In this document: one piece after another, positions 10,432-18,194 of the stretch
How positions within the stretch are numbered: position 1 is the stretch's first letter
How the letters are laid out: each line of letters opens with the position of its first letter
From: Shewanella dokdonensis
GTDB taxonomy: Bacteria; Pseudomonadota; Gammaproteobacteria; Enterobacterales; Shewanellaceae
Direction of reading: 5' to 3'
Assembly (NCBI RefSeq): GCF_018394335.1
Contig: NZ_CP074572.1
Coordinates: 806,001-870,000 of the forward strand
DNA length: 64,000 nt
Notes under the pieces: generated by a model
Told to the model about the DNA's origin: nothing
The model's input: the letters and a program-made list of their open reading frames with translations, nothing else
Databases searched by the model: none
Translations under genes and position numbers: made by a program

Positions 10432-10748
10432 TGTCTCAATTTACTTTATATAGAAATAACGATAAAGCCACAGCAAAGGCTTACCCATTCTTTGTGAATG
10501 TTCAGAATGAATTACTGGATCCACTTAATTCGCGATTGGTTATTCCTTTGACGCCACTAGCACTTTTAGAACAAAAGGCTCCAAGCCATTTATGTCCTAC
10601 GATTAGTATTTCTAAAGGGGATTTCGTTTTGCTCACCCATCAGATGGCGAGTGTTCCTGTGAAACTATTATCCAGCCCAGTTGATGACCTCACTATTTTC
10701 AGAAACGAAATCATCGCTGCGATTGATTTTTTGATCACGGGTATATAA
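10431..10748 (+). CDS. ccdB: Type II toxin CcdB, DNA gyrase poison
   Basis: 105 residues, full length, SH3-like CcdB fold. It starts FTLYRNNDKATAKAYPFFV and contains the conserved RLVIPLTPLALLE. CcdB traps the GyrA-DNA cleavage complex and is neutralised by CcdA. The last residues read ITGI rather than the WGI of F-plasmid CcdB. The Trp is important for gyrase poisoning in the F protein, but from memory the Vibrio fischeri integron CcdB also lacks it and ends similarly, so the toxin need not be dead. The close resemblance to a Vibrio integron protein agrees with the attC-like repeats on both sides. Confidence 0.9.
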   Translation: MSQFTLYRNNDKATAKAYPFFVNVQNELLDPLNSRLVIPLTPLALLEQKAPSHLCPTISISKGDFVLLTHQMASVPVKLLSSPVDDLTIFRNEIIAAIDFLITGI

Positions 10749-10751
10749 TGT

Positions 10752-10845
10752 CTAATTCAAGGGTTTATAAACATTTATCACAAAAAATAACCTTAAACCA
10801 AGAATGCCACACGTTATATGTATCCATTGAAATTTCTTGTTATGC
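10752..10845 (-). repeat. attC-like recombination site B (Vibrio-repeat type)
   Basis: On the minus strand a GCATAAC core (plus 10839-10845, containing the stop codon of the preceding gene) is followed by AAG and then, 21 nt after TAACAA, by AACGTGTGGC (plus 10806-10815). Vibrio VCR elements have the same TAACAA-about 20 nt-AACGCGTGGC layout. The distal arm is AT-rich and poorly defined. It separates the 303-residue gene from ccdAB. Confidence 0.55.
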
Positions 10846-11751
10846 ATTTTTTTCGCTCTGTTGCAAATTGAGCTGAATTTTATGAACAACTTCTACTACC
10901 ATAGGTTCTAGGTTGGTACCGAGTTTCAGTTCCAACTTGGGGCTGGTTGTATATGTAGAAAGAGCTTGCTGAATAGCAGGGTAATTCTCTTCTACAGTCT
11001 TTTGTAACTGCTTGACTGTTAGGTATAACGATTCAGATTGCACAATAGCATGGATTGGGTGTTTGCTTGCTGAATAACCGCCTCCCATGGGTATATATTC
11101 AGTACCATCATTTACAACTATGGTAGTGTTTGCTGCTTTATTTCTTAAGATTCTTCTTTCTTCAGTTGTCAACACTGGCGATTGAGAATTTGTTTTAAAA
11201 ACATATGGCCTTAATACATTTGGCCAATTATCATGCATAACCTGAATTAAATCAGTATTAGTCCAAGTAACCATCGAACCATCAGCGTTCTCGTGCTGCA
11301 ATATATCGATCAGATAAGCATCACTTTTACTAAAGTAAATAAAAAGCAACTCGTTACTTCTACTCTCTTCAAAGTGCAAATGGTGTATTCCCCACTCTGC
11401 GAGAAGTAAATCGGCAAACTTAGATTGATTCAGCTTACTTACTCTATTGCTTAACAAGATATTTATGTCATCACCATGTGACAGTTTGTTAACTATCTCG
11501 ATAATTTTACTCGACTCCGACAGTTTGTCTGATATATGGACATTCCATTTATGTACAGGTATACGTCGAGAATAAACAGTAAAGAAGTGATGTAAGAGAT
11601 TGTGTATATCATAGTTCTCACTCCTATCTTTTATTTCTTCAGAACGTTTATCTTGCTGACGTAATTCCTCAGGCGATGGGATATTTAAACCGTACTCCTT
11701 AAGAGTTGCTTGTAGCTCATCTGACAAATCCGAAAAGAAATCTATTTTCAT
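10840..11751 (-). CDS. Hypothetical protein, integron-cassette candidate
   Basis: 303 residues, family not recognised. The N-terminus is acidic and helical (FFSDLSDELQATLKEYG...RQQDKRSEEIKDR). The centre is mixed alpha/beta with an LLFIYFSKSDAYLIDILQHE segment. There is no signal peptide, membrane segment or clear catalytic motif, so a cytoplasmic role is likely. The gene is markedly AT-rich compared with the core genome and its stop codon lies inside an attC-like core site, the usual position of a cassette gene. Defence or abortive-infection functions are common for such orphans, but nothing in the sequence shows it. Confidence 0.65.
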   Translation of the reverse strand: MKIDFFSDLSDELQATLKEYGLNIPSPEELRQQDKRSEEIKDRSENYDIHNLLHHFFTVYSRRIPVHKWNVHISDKLSESSKIIEIVNKLSHGDDINILLSNRVSKLNQSKFADLLLAEWGIHHLHFEESRSNELLFIYFSKSDAYLIDILQHENADGSMVTWTNTDLIQVMHDNWPNVLRPYVFKTNSQSPVLTTEERRILRNKAANTTIVVNDGTEYIPMGGGYSASKHPIHAIVQSESLYLTVKQLQKTVEENYPAIQQALSTYTTSPKLELKLGTNLEPMVVEVVHKIQLNLQQSEKNA

Positions 11752-11795
11752 TTACTATATCAATACTCTATAGAATGTATAATGCAAAGTTCAGA

Positions 11796-11869
11796 TGCCT
11801 CATACTGGCACTAATTTTAGAACTAGAATTCATGACAGTATGAGATCAATTGGAACACATTGTTAGGCA
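11796..11869 (-). repeat. attC-like recombination site A
   Basis: On the minus strand it starts GCCTAACAATGTGTTC, the usual R'' core of an attC (GTTAGGC on plus, 11862-11868). It contains a 9-bp perfect inverted repeat (CTCATACTG at 11799-11807, CAGTATGAG at 11836-11844) with outer TGCCT/AGGCA arms. It starts 4 bases after the stop of the 140-residue gene. Its R'' is the exact complement of the GTTAGGC at the other end of that cassette (12310-12316), as expected for an integron cassette. Confidence 0.6.
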
Positions 11870-11872
11870 TTT

Positions 11873-12295
11873 TTAACACAGAAACTCCGAAATAAATTCC
11901 CACTTATCTTCGTAATTTTGGCAATCCAGAATATCTCGTAAATTTATTTTTCCCCATTTATCGCTGCGGGGAGCTGCCTCAATTAGAGCTACTGAAAATA
12001 CATAACATTTAGGCGGCAATGTTTCTTTTTTACCATCCTTAGAACCACGATTGAGTAAAACTACGACGACAAAATCACAATTGAAATTTCTTATAGGGAA
12101 TCCAGCTACCCCAGTTCTCCATCGACTTTTAACTTGTACCATCGCCGATTTATTGGACTCAGGATTAGTAGCTACTAAATCGTAGCCAAGCATATTGGTG
12201 TACGTTTTGTACAACGCGATTCTCTGCAATAGAAGCTGCCCTAGCACGAGAAATTCTGCACCTTCAGCTTCCAATCTAGTATCTAATCTCGGCAT
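11873..12295 (-). CDS. PD-(D/E)XK nuclease-like hypothetical protein
   Basis: 140 residues. The pattern E...GYDLVATNP...SAMVQVKSRW looks like a PD-(D/E)XK core: an early Glu in a helix (ARLEAEGAEF region), the Asp of YDLVA, then Q-V-K. This is the arrangement of small restriction-endonuclease-fold or Mrr/DUF4365-like proteins. The rest (CDFVVVVLLNRGS, KCYVFSVALIEAAPRS) fits the following core strands. The first cassette in the array, starting 15 bases after a GTTAGGC core. A nuclease activity is inferred from the motif only, and the substrate is unknown. Confidence 0.6.
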   Translation of the reverse strand: MPRLDTRLEAEGAEFLVLGQLLLQRIALYKTYTNMLGYDLVATNPESNKSAMVQVKSRWRTGVAGFPIRNFNCDFVVVVLLNRGSKDGKKETLPPKCYVFSVALIEAAPRSDKWGKINLRDILDCQNYEDKWEFISEFLC

Positions 12296-12309
12296 ATGGT
12301 CTCCATGAT

Positions 12310-12316
12310 GCCTAAC
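12310..12316 (-). other. Integron core site (GTTAGGC) at cassette start
   Basis: GCCTAAC on plus is GTTAGGC on minus, followed by ATCATG and the start of the 140-residue gene. This is the typical 5' boundary of an integron gene cassette. Upstream sequence (ACTAATAAACG on minus) could be an attI or a vanished attC tail. I see no integrase gene next to it. Confidence 0.5.
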
Positions 12317-12670
12317 CGTTTATTAGTGCGCATACACGTTTCCAAAACCTACTATCTAGTCAATGTAAAACATAACTAATTAATTTTAAATATATTTATT
12401 TTAACATTAATGAGAAAGTGTGCACAATTGTTGGCTAAGAATCCCCCAAAATGTATGCACGTTTGATACGAGTGTATGTCTGTTCAGTTTTTAGGCGTAG
12501 AGGTGAGCAACACCATGTGGAATATGGATAAAATTTTTTAGGCCACAAAATCCGTTTGTTACTGGTTCCACCGACAACTAGCTAACTCACTTTGGGGAAA
12601 AGGTGTGCACGTTAGACACACCTATGAACTGATTTGTACTAGCTAAGCCTCTATCAAGCAAGGCTTAAAT
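12317..12670. other. Gene-free AT-rich region upstream of cassette array
   Basis: 354 bases with no credible gene. It contains two small hairpins: AGGTGTG/CACACCT (about 12602-12624) and AAGCCT/AGGCTT just before the EthD gene 3' end (about 12645-12666), the latter a possible weak terminator. A 21-codon ORF (about 12477-12542) is too short and featureless to support. Confidence 0.45.
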
Positions 12671-13048
12671 TTAAATGATCAATAATTCACTGCTATACCA
12701 CATTTGTGATTTTGATAAGTCAATGAAGCGTTTTTCATCTGCTATTATTTCTTCAAGAGCATTAGCCCCATCAAGACTTTTTCTGGAACTTAGATGGGAT
12801 TCAATATCGGAATACCAAAGTTCAGCTATACCATCAAAATCAAAATGTGTCGTATTCCTGAGCAACACCATTTGATAATTCATTTCACTAAAATCAATAG
12901 AACTGCTTTGAGTATATTTTTTAATACCCAAGACTTTTGCATGCTTCTTGATTAGTTTGGCATGATTATCTTCCCAATGCCTTAAAAACTCCTCATAGCT
13001 TAATTCAGGTAAACGTTTGACGATACATATCAATTTAATCATTTTCAT
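12671..13048 (-). CDS. EthD-domain protein
   Basis: 125 residues of the EthD/dimeric alpha-beta barrel type, starting MKMIKLICIVKRLPELSYEEFLRHWEDNHA, where the Trp and the xxHA motif are typical of the family. EthD-like proteins act as small monooxygenase or isomerase-like enzymes or as accessory proteins in the breakdown of ethers and aromatics; the substrate here is not predictable. It is divergent from a MerR regulator 61 bp away and very likely its target. A good Shine-Dalgarno (AAGGAGGATGAAA) precedes the ATG. Confidence 0.78.
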   Translation of the reverse strand: MKMIKLICIVKRLPELSYEEFLRHWEDNHAKLIKKHAKVLGIKKYTQSSSIDFSEMNYQMVLLRNTTHFDFDGIAELWYSDIESHLSSRKSLDGANALEEIIADEKRFIDLSKSQMWYSSELLII

Positions 13049-13069
13049 CCTCCTTATTGGAGAATGACA

Positions 13070-13100
13070 TGTTAAAGTATGACAGGGCTGTTAGAGTCAA
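13070..13100 (-). promoter_or_regulatory. MerR-type promoter with 19-bp spacer for the EthD gene
   Basis: On the minus strand TTGACT (plus 13095-13100) and TTAACA (plus 13070-13075) are separated by 19 bp, the over-long spacer typical of MerR-activated promoters. The spacer contains the small dyad TAACAG-CC-CTGTCA. It lies between the EthD gene and the divergent merR-like gene. Confidence 0.5.
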
Positions 13101-13109
13101 GGATGTATT

Positions 13110-13445
13110 ATGAAAATAAGTGAATTATCTAAAAAAACAAACGTAAGTATCAGAATGATTCGTTACTATGAGGAGAAAGGGCTATTGCAACCGACACGTA
13201 CTAATTCTGGCTATCGTTGCTTTAATAATGATGATATAGAACTAGTTGATAAAATTAAGTTTTTTAAAGATATAGGCTTTACCATTGAGGAAGTTAGACC
13301 AATATTAGAATGCCAATTAGGTCTACAGAAAAGAGAGCAGATATGTGATAAATTAAAAGAAAAATTTGCTTCTAGAGTTGAGCAAATAGATCGAATGATT
13401 TCTGGCTTAAACGAAGCCAAACTCACTTTATCTCAATACATATAA
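13110..13445 (+). CDS. MerR-family transcriptional regulator
   Basis: 111 residues. It has the N-terminal winged helix MKISELSKKTNVSIRMIRYYEEKGLL typical of MerR, then a dimerisation coiled coil (LKEKFASRVEQIDRMISGLNEAKL). Short for the family and without a metal-binding cysteine signature, apart from isolated Cys residues in ECQLGLQKREQIC, so it is nearer to the organic-ligand or oxidative-stress branch than to MerR/CueR. It probably activates the divergent EthD gene. AT-rich, like the neighbouring cassette region, and probably horizontally acquired. Confidence 0.85.
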   Translation: MKISELSKKTNVSIRMIRYYEEKGLLQPTRTNSGYRCFNNDDIELVDKIKFFKDIGFTIEEVRPILECQLGLQKREQICDKLKEKFASRVEQIDRMISGLNEAKLTLSQYI

Positions 13446-13712
13446 GTGAATCGCCACTGTTAAAGTGAACACTTTGTAGCATTACCAAAACTTGGTCAAC
13501 TGGAAGTGGCTTTGTCGCTAGCGCAGGTGAGCTGGTAACAAAGTTTGGGCAAAAGGTTAATACTCCGAAAATGCAGTCAAGGTCTCAAGTTTGTGGGCGC
13601 GAATTAGTGATAACCAAGCGGCAATGGCTTTCAAGGATAGAAAGCCGTGAAGCCTGAGTGTAGCCATTTTTAGCATAAGGCCGAGAAGTCGTCAGCCCTG
13701 TGGGCCGCCCAC
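13446..13712. other. Gene-free region between merR-like gene and fdhF
   Basis: About 270 bases with no supported ORF. A hairpin GGCTTTC-7 nt-GAAAGCC lies near 13626-13650. Base composition returns to that of the core genome here, marking the right edge of the AT-rich island. Confidence 0.4.
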
Positions 13713-13739
13713 AAAAAAGGGATCGTTACCGATCCCTTT
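13713..13739 (-). terminator. Rho-independent terminator of the hydN-fdhF(Cys) operon
   Basis: A perfect 10-bp stem (AAAGGGATCG/CGATCCCTTT) with a 4-nt loop. On the minus strand it is followed by six T's. It lies 33 bases after the fdhF stop. Confidence 0.85.
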
Positions 13740-13772
13740 GACTTTTGACGTTGATGTAGTTTTGCATACTAC

Positions 13773-15945
13773 TTATGCAGTAGCGGCCGCTGGCCTGGCG
13801 TCCTCCACAGCATGGCGTAAGCGAGCTTTCATCTCGCTGTAGACCTGTGCCGCATAATTCTCTGCCCAGGTCTGATCCTCGATAGCACTGACATTAGCTG
13901 CACAGTACTTGGTTTCTGGCGTTTTTGAGGTGGGGTCCAGGTTATCCTGGGTCAACTCATTGCAGGCGCCAACCCACCACTGATAAGTCATGTACACGGC
14001 ACCACGGTTGATGCGGTCGCTGACATTAGCGCGACTGATCACCTTGCCGCGCCGTGAAGCAACCCACACCAGTTGTTGATCTTTGATGCCAAGTGCCTGA
14101 GCATCGGCAGGATTGATGTTGACCAGCCCAGGTTCATCCGCCAAGGTTTTCAAGGCGGCACAGTTACCTGTCATAGAGCGGCAGGAATAGTGTCCCACTT
14201 CACGAACGGTACACAGTACCAGCGGAAATTCTTCGTCGGTCAGTTCAGCAGGTTTGCGCCATTGGGTGGCAAACAACTGCCCTTTACCGCTAGGTGTGGC
14301 AAATTTATTGTCGGTATACAGCACTGGCGTACCTGGATGATCCAGTGTTGGACATGGCCACTGTACATGACCAAATTCGCCCATTTTTTCGTAAGTTGCG
14401 CCGTAATACAGTGGGCACAATTCACGCAGTTCATCCCAAATCTGCTGGTTGTTGTCGTAGTGCATTGGGTAACCCATTTCAGTGGCGATCAGTGAAATGA
14501 TGTCCCAGTCACGTTTAACGTTGTATTTAGGTTCAATGGCTTTTTCGAAACGTTGGAAACCGCGGTCAGCACAGGTAAATACGCCACCGTGTTCACCCCA
14601 GGAAGTTGCCGGCAGGATCACGTCCGCAGCTTCGGCGGTTTTGGTCATGAAAATGTCCTGTACCACCAGCAAATCCAGCGCTTCAAGACCCTTGCGTACC
14701 AGGCTTAAATCGGCTTCGGTCTGCAACGGATCTTCACCCATGATGTAATAGGCTTTGACTTTGCCTTCTAGCGCTAGATGTGGCACTTGGGTGATACGAA
14801 CGCCAACGTCTTTATCCATGGATTCTGGATCTATGCCCCACGCCTTAGCAAATTTAGCACGGACAGCGGGATCGATAACTTTCTGGTAGCCGGGGAATAA
14901 GTCTGGCAGTACCCCCATATCACAGCCACCTTGCACATTGTTCTGACCACGAACGGGAGCCACACCCGCGCCATGGCGACCAAGGTTGCCAGTCAGCAAT
15001 GCTAAGGTTGACAGACTCTTAACGGTTTCGGTGCCCTGACCAAACTGAGTCACGCCCATGCCCCAACAAATTACCGATGCGGGAGAGGAAGCATAGGTAC
15101 GCATCGCTTGGCGAATATCCTGGGCGCTGACGCCGGTAATGGCTTCAACTTTTTCAGGAGCATAGTCTTTGACTACATCCCACAAGCTGTCGAAACCTTC
15201 GGTGTATTTGGCCACATAGTCTTTGTCGTAGAGGTTTTCTTCCAGCAAGGTGTAGATAAAAGCGTTGACCATCACCACGTTACAACCGTTGTTCAGTTGC
15301 AGATGTTGGTCAGCAATACGGGCGGCTTCAATGCGGCGTGGATCGCACACGATGATCTTGGCACCATTCTGTTTGGCCTTCACAATGCGGCGGGCCACAA
15401 TCGGGTGAGAATCGGCGCTGTTGTAACCAAAGATCAACAGACATTTAGCCTGTTCCAGATCTTCGATGGAAACGCTCATGGCACCATTGCCTAAGGTTTC
15501 ACGCAACCCGGCAACTGATGGGCCGTGGCACACACGGGCACAGCAGTCGACGTTATTGCTGCCAAGCACCGCGCGGGCGAACTTTTGCATTACATAATTG
15601 GTTTCATTACCTGTGCCGCGGGAAGACCCGGTAGTCATAATGGCGCGGGCACCGTGTTTTGCCTTGATTTCGGCAAAACGTTTGGCCACGTATTTGATGG
15701 CTTCATCCCAAGATACTGTCTCAAATGGGCCACCTTTTTCACGGCGGATCATCGGCTCGCGCATGGGGAGTCAGCAGTTTAGTATCGTTGAGGAAATCCC
15801 AGCCATAGTAACCTTTAAGGCATAGTTCGCTTTGGTTGGTGGCACCTGCGGCTGCTTCTGCACGGATAATACGGCCGTTATCCACCACCAGTTTCATTTT
15901 GCAGCCCGCACCGCAGTACGGACAAACTGTTGTCACTTTTTCCAT
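13773..15945 (-). pseudogene. fdhF: Formate dehydrogenase H alpha subunit, cysteine form, frame broken as sequenced
   Basis: A molybdopterin oxidoreductase of about 724 residues of the FdhF type, which oxidises formate to CO2 and feeds electrons to a HydN/Hyf-type partner. The start is the ATG at 15945 (MEKVTTVCPYCGAGCKM), whose CxxCxxxC binds a 4Fe-4S cluster. The catalytic site reads CCARVCHGPSVAG, with Cys codon TGC at 15528-15530 where E. coli FdhF has selenocysteine. The C-terminal molydopterin dinucleotide-binding domain (about 590-715) is complete. The frame slips at the C/G run 15765-15768 (LLTP|MREPMIRR). Cytoplasmic, no Tat signal. It forms an operon with hydN 22 bp upstream and ends at a strong terminator. 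Paralogue of the Sec gene at 24844-27020. Confidence 0.85.
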
Positions 15946-15967
15946 TGTTTCTCTACCTTTAGAAGTA

Positions 15968-16513
15968 CTAAACACTGAACCCAACACCGGTATCCAGTGC
16001 GGTTCGTCTGCGTTTATCTGCACTCAGCATTGCCAAATCGTCACGATCGACACATCTGAGCGCCTCGGTCGGACAAACTTCGATACAGGCCGGGCCTTCT
16101 GGGCGGTCGTAGCAAAGGTCGCATTTGTTTGCCTGGGCTCTTTCCCTCAGGACATTGACGGCTGCGCCTGTGTTGCGCACTACCGGGTAGGTCACCACTT
16201 CCATCGCACCGTATGGACAAGCCACCACACAAGTCTTGCAACCGATACAACGTTCTTGCTGTACCTGCACAAAACCGTGGGCGCGGCGGATAGCATTATT
16301 GGGGCAGACATTGGCGCAAGGTGCATCTTCGCACTGACGGCACTGGGTCGCAGTGCTAATAGTCGCCCCTTTTACAACATGGATCCGCGGGGTAAAATTT
16401 ATCGCACTAAGTGCGGTAACATCCCCATCAACACGATGCGCAACGGCACAGGCTACCTCACACGTACGGCAGCCAATACATTTGTTAGCATCGGCAAGAA
16501 TAAAGCTGTTCAT
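15968..16513 (-). CDS. hydN: HydN-type 4x[4Fe-4S] electron transfer protein
   Basis: 181 residues. Start chosen at ATG 16513 (MNSFILADANKCIGCRTCEVAC), with the same length and start as its paralogue at 27041-27586. Four cysteine clusters are visible: CIGCRTCEVAC, CRQCEDAPCANVCP, CIGCKTCVVACP and CDLC..PEGPACIEVCP, giving four 4Fe-4S clusters. It should carry electrons from the formate dehydrogenase encoded downstream to a hydrogenase or other acceptor. It is the first gene of a two-gene operon behind a sigma54-like promoter and TTCGACA/TGTCGAA upstream sites. Confidence 0.88.
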   Translation of the reverse strand: MNSFILADANKCIGCRTCEVACAVAHRVDGDVTALSAINFTPRIHVVKGATISTATQCRQCEDAPCANVCPNNAIRRAHGFVQVQQERCIGCKTCVVACPYGAMEVVTYPVVRNTGAAVNVLRERAQANKCDLCYDRPEGPACIEVCPTEALRCVDRDDLAMLSADKRRRTALDTGVGFSV

Positions 16514-16586
16514 AGTACTCTCCAGTTGTATACAAGCGTTAAGTCCCTGTTCTCGCAAAGCGTCTTGTCATACACAGGCTTAGTAC

Positions 16587-16602
16587 ACATAAACTGTGCC
16601 AA
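16587..16602 (-). promoter_or_regulatory. Candidate sigma54 promoter of hydN-fdhF(Cys)
   Basis: Minus strand TTGGCACAGTTTATGT: the -24 TTGGCAC matches FhlA-dependent E. coli promoters. The -12 is ATGT with GT instead of the usual GC, at the correct 10-nt spacing. It lies about 75 nt before the hydN start. The second hydN-fdhF module has the same element at the same distance (27658-27673). Confidence 0.6.
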
Positions 16603-16683
16603 ATATTTTTATAGTTAAAATACAAATAGTTATGAGTTTAACGGCAGATTATTCTAGTTAAAAACCACAATTTCGTCATGTCA

Positions 16684-16713
16684 TTTCGACAAAACTGTCG
16701 AAAGTGTCGGACA
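16684..16713. promoter_or_regulatory. Candidate FhlA upstream activating site (hydN-fdhF Cys)
   Basis: TTTCGACA (16684-16691) and TGTCGAAA (16696-16703) form an inverted repeat with a 4-nt spacer, followed by TGTCGGACA (16705-16713). It lies about 85-110 bp upstream of the sigma54-like promoter, the normal distance for an enhancer-binding protein. Related half sites occur upstream of the other two FHL operons. Confidence 0.55.
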
Positions 16714-16772
16714 CAAAACCACCATTGCTGACAATGTCAATTAACGTGGTTTGCAACAGATAAGAAAAGGAA

Positions 16773-16796
16773 AGACAGCCCCGGCTGGAGCTGTCT
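16773..16796 (-). terminator. Terminator of MFS transporter gene
   Basis: Stem AGACAGC/GCTGTCT; on the minus strand it is followed by the T-rich TTCCTTTTC. It lies 10 bases past the MFS stop. Confidence 0.6.
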
Positions 16797-16805
16797 GATA
16801 AGAAG

Positions 16806-18080
16806 TTAAAGCACCTGGCTATGCGCAGCGTGTTTCTCGCGCCATATACCGGCATAAATCAGTAGCAGACCAGCAACGGCATAACTGGCGGTGAACATTA
16901 CCACCGCGGGCCAACCACCGTGCTGCCAGAACCAACCACCGACAGAACCTGAAATACTCGACCCCAGATAGTAGAACAGTAAATAAAGTGACGACGCATG
17001 GCCTTTAGCGCTTTTGGCCGCCGCCCCTACCGCACTGCTGGCTACAGAATGGCCCACGAAAAAGCCGGTGGTGACCAACGCCACCCCACAGATAATACCG
17101 ATAATCGGTGTCATCAAGGTTAGCAGTGCGCCAGCCAGCATTAGCACAAACGCGGCAATCAACAACGGTGTTCTACCGTAACGATCGGCCAAACTGCCCG
17201 CCATTGAAGACGAAACAATCCCAAAAGCAAATGCCAGAAAGATAAAACTCACCTGCGTCTGATTAAAGCTGTAGGGCTCTGCCGTCAAACGGAAGGTTGA
17301 ATAATTGAACAGGGTGACAAACACACTGATCAACATAAAACCGATGACATACAGCTTGATCAGTTTGAGATCCTGCAAATGCATTTTCCACGATTGCAGA
17401 TGATAGTTAAGGTTTAAGCCGGGTTTTCTGACAAAGTGCCGCGATGCAGGCAGCAACAGCAAAAAGCCTATGGCAGATAACAAACAGAGCGCGCCAAGTA
17501 CGCCCATGGCCACACGCCAAGAGGCAATTTCGGTCAGCAATCCCATGCTGACGCGGCCCATCATGGCACCAAATGCCACACCGCCAACGTACAGCCCCAT
17601 GGCTTTACCCAAATCTTTTGGGTCTATCTCTTCGGCCAACCAGGCCATTGCCACAGCGGGAACACCACCCAATACTAGCCCTTCTAGCGAGCGGGCTAGC
17701 AACACGCCATGCCATTCAGGCAATACGGCAACAACACAGTTCAATAGTGCTGCTAACGCCATGGAACAAAACATCAAACCGCGCCGCCCCATCGCCTGAG
17801 AAAATGCGCCGGCTAACACAATGGCAAATGACAAAAACCCCGTTGTCACTGACAACGCCAGCGAACTCTGCGTCGGGCTGATGCCAAAACTGTTGGCAAA
17901 ATCCGGCAACAATGGTTGCACACAATAAATCAGCGAAAAGCTAGCAAACCCCGCCAGAAATAAGGCAATTCCGGCACGGGTATAGGCTTTGGAACCTTGT
18001 TTGATATAGGTGGCAATCGCTTCACTCGTGTCAGTGCTGGCACTGGCTGTCTGGGGCGCAACTGGAGTACGACTATTCAT
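16806..18080 (-). CDS. MFS transporter (YnfM-like)
   Basis: 424 residues with about 12 membrane helices. The N-terminal cytoplasmic tail is long (about 35 residues), and the 2-3 loop carries the MFS motif near AFSQAMGRRGL, repeated in the second half as GSLADRYGRTP. It matches the YnfM/drug-proton antiporter-2 group. It is divergent from a LysR gene 114 bp away, the same arrangement as E. coli ynfL-ynfM, so that regulator probably controls it. The substrate is unknown. Confidence 0.85.
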   Translation of the reverse strand: MNSRTPVAPQTASASTDTSEAIATYIKQGSKAYTRAGIALFLAGFASFSLIYCVQPLLPDFANSFGISPTQSSLALSVTTGFLSFAIVLAGAFSQAMGRRGLMFCSMALAALLNCVVAVLPEWHGVLLARSLEGLVLGGVPAVAMAWLAEEIDPKDLGKAMGLYVGGVAFGAMMGRVSMGLLTEIASWRVAMGVLGALCLLSAIGFLLLLPASRHFVRKPGLNLNYHLQSWKMHLQDLKLIKLYVIGFMLISVFVTLFNYSTFRLTAEPYSFNQTQVSFIFLAFAFGIVSSSMAGSLADRYGRTPLLIAAFVLMLAGALLTLMTPIIGIICGVALVTTGFFVGHSVASSAVGAAAKSAKGHASSLYLLFYYLGSSISGSVGGWFWQHGGWPAVVMFTASYAVAGLLLIYAGIWREKHAAHSQVL

Positions 18081-18194
18081 GATCTCTATAACGGCTTTAA
18101 CGGTACGGCTGTGAAAGTAACGCTATTTTATTCACCCAGCATTGATAGTTCTAATATATAATAAATCACATGTTGATATGTTTTAGATATAACT

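Noticed and set aside
12477..12542. 21-codon ORF near the cassette array
   Set aside because: Too short and without domain, partner or ribosome binding site.
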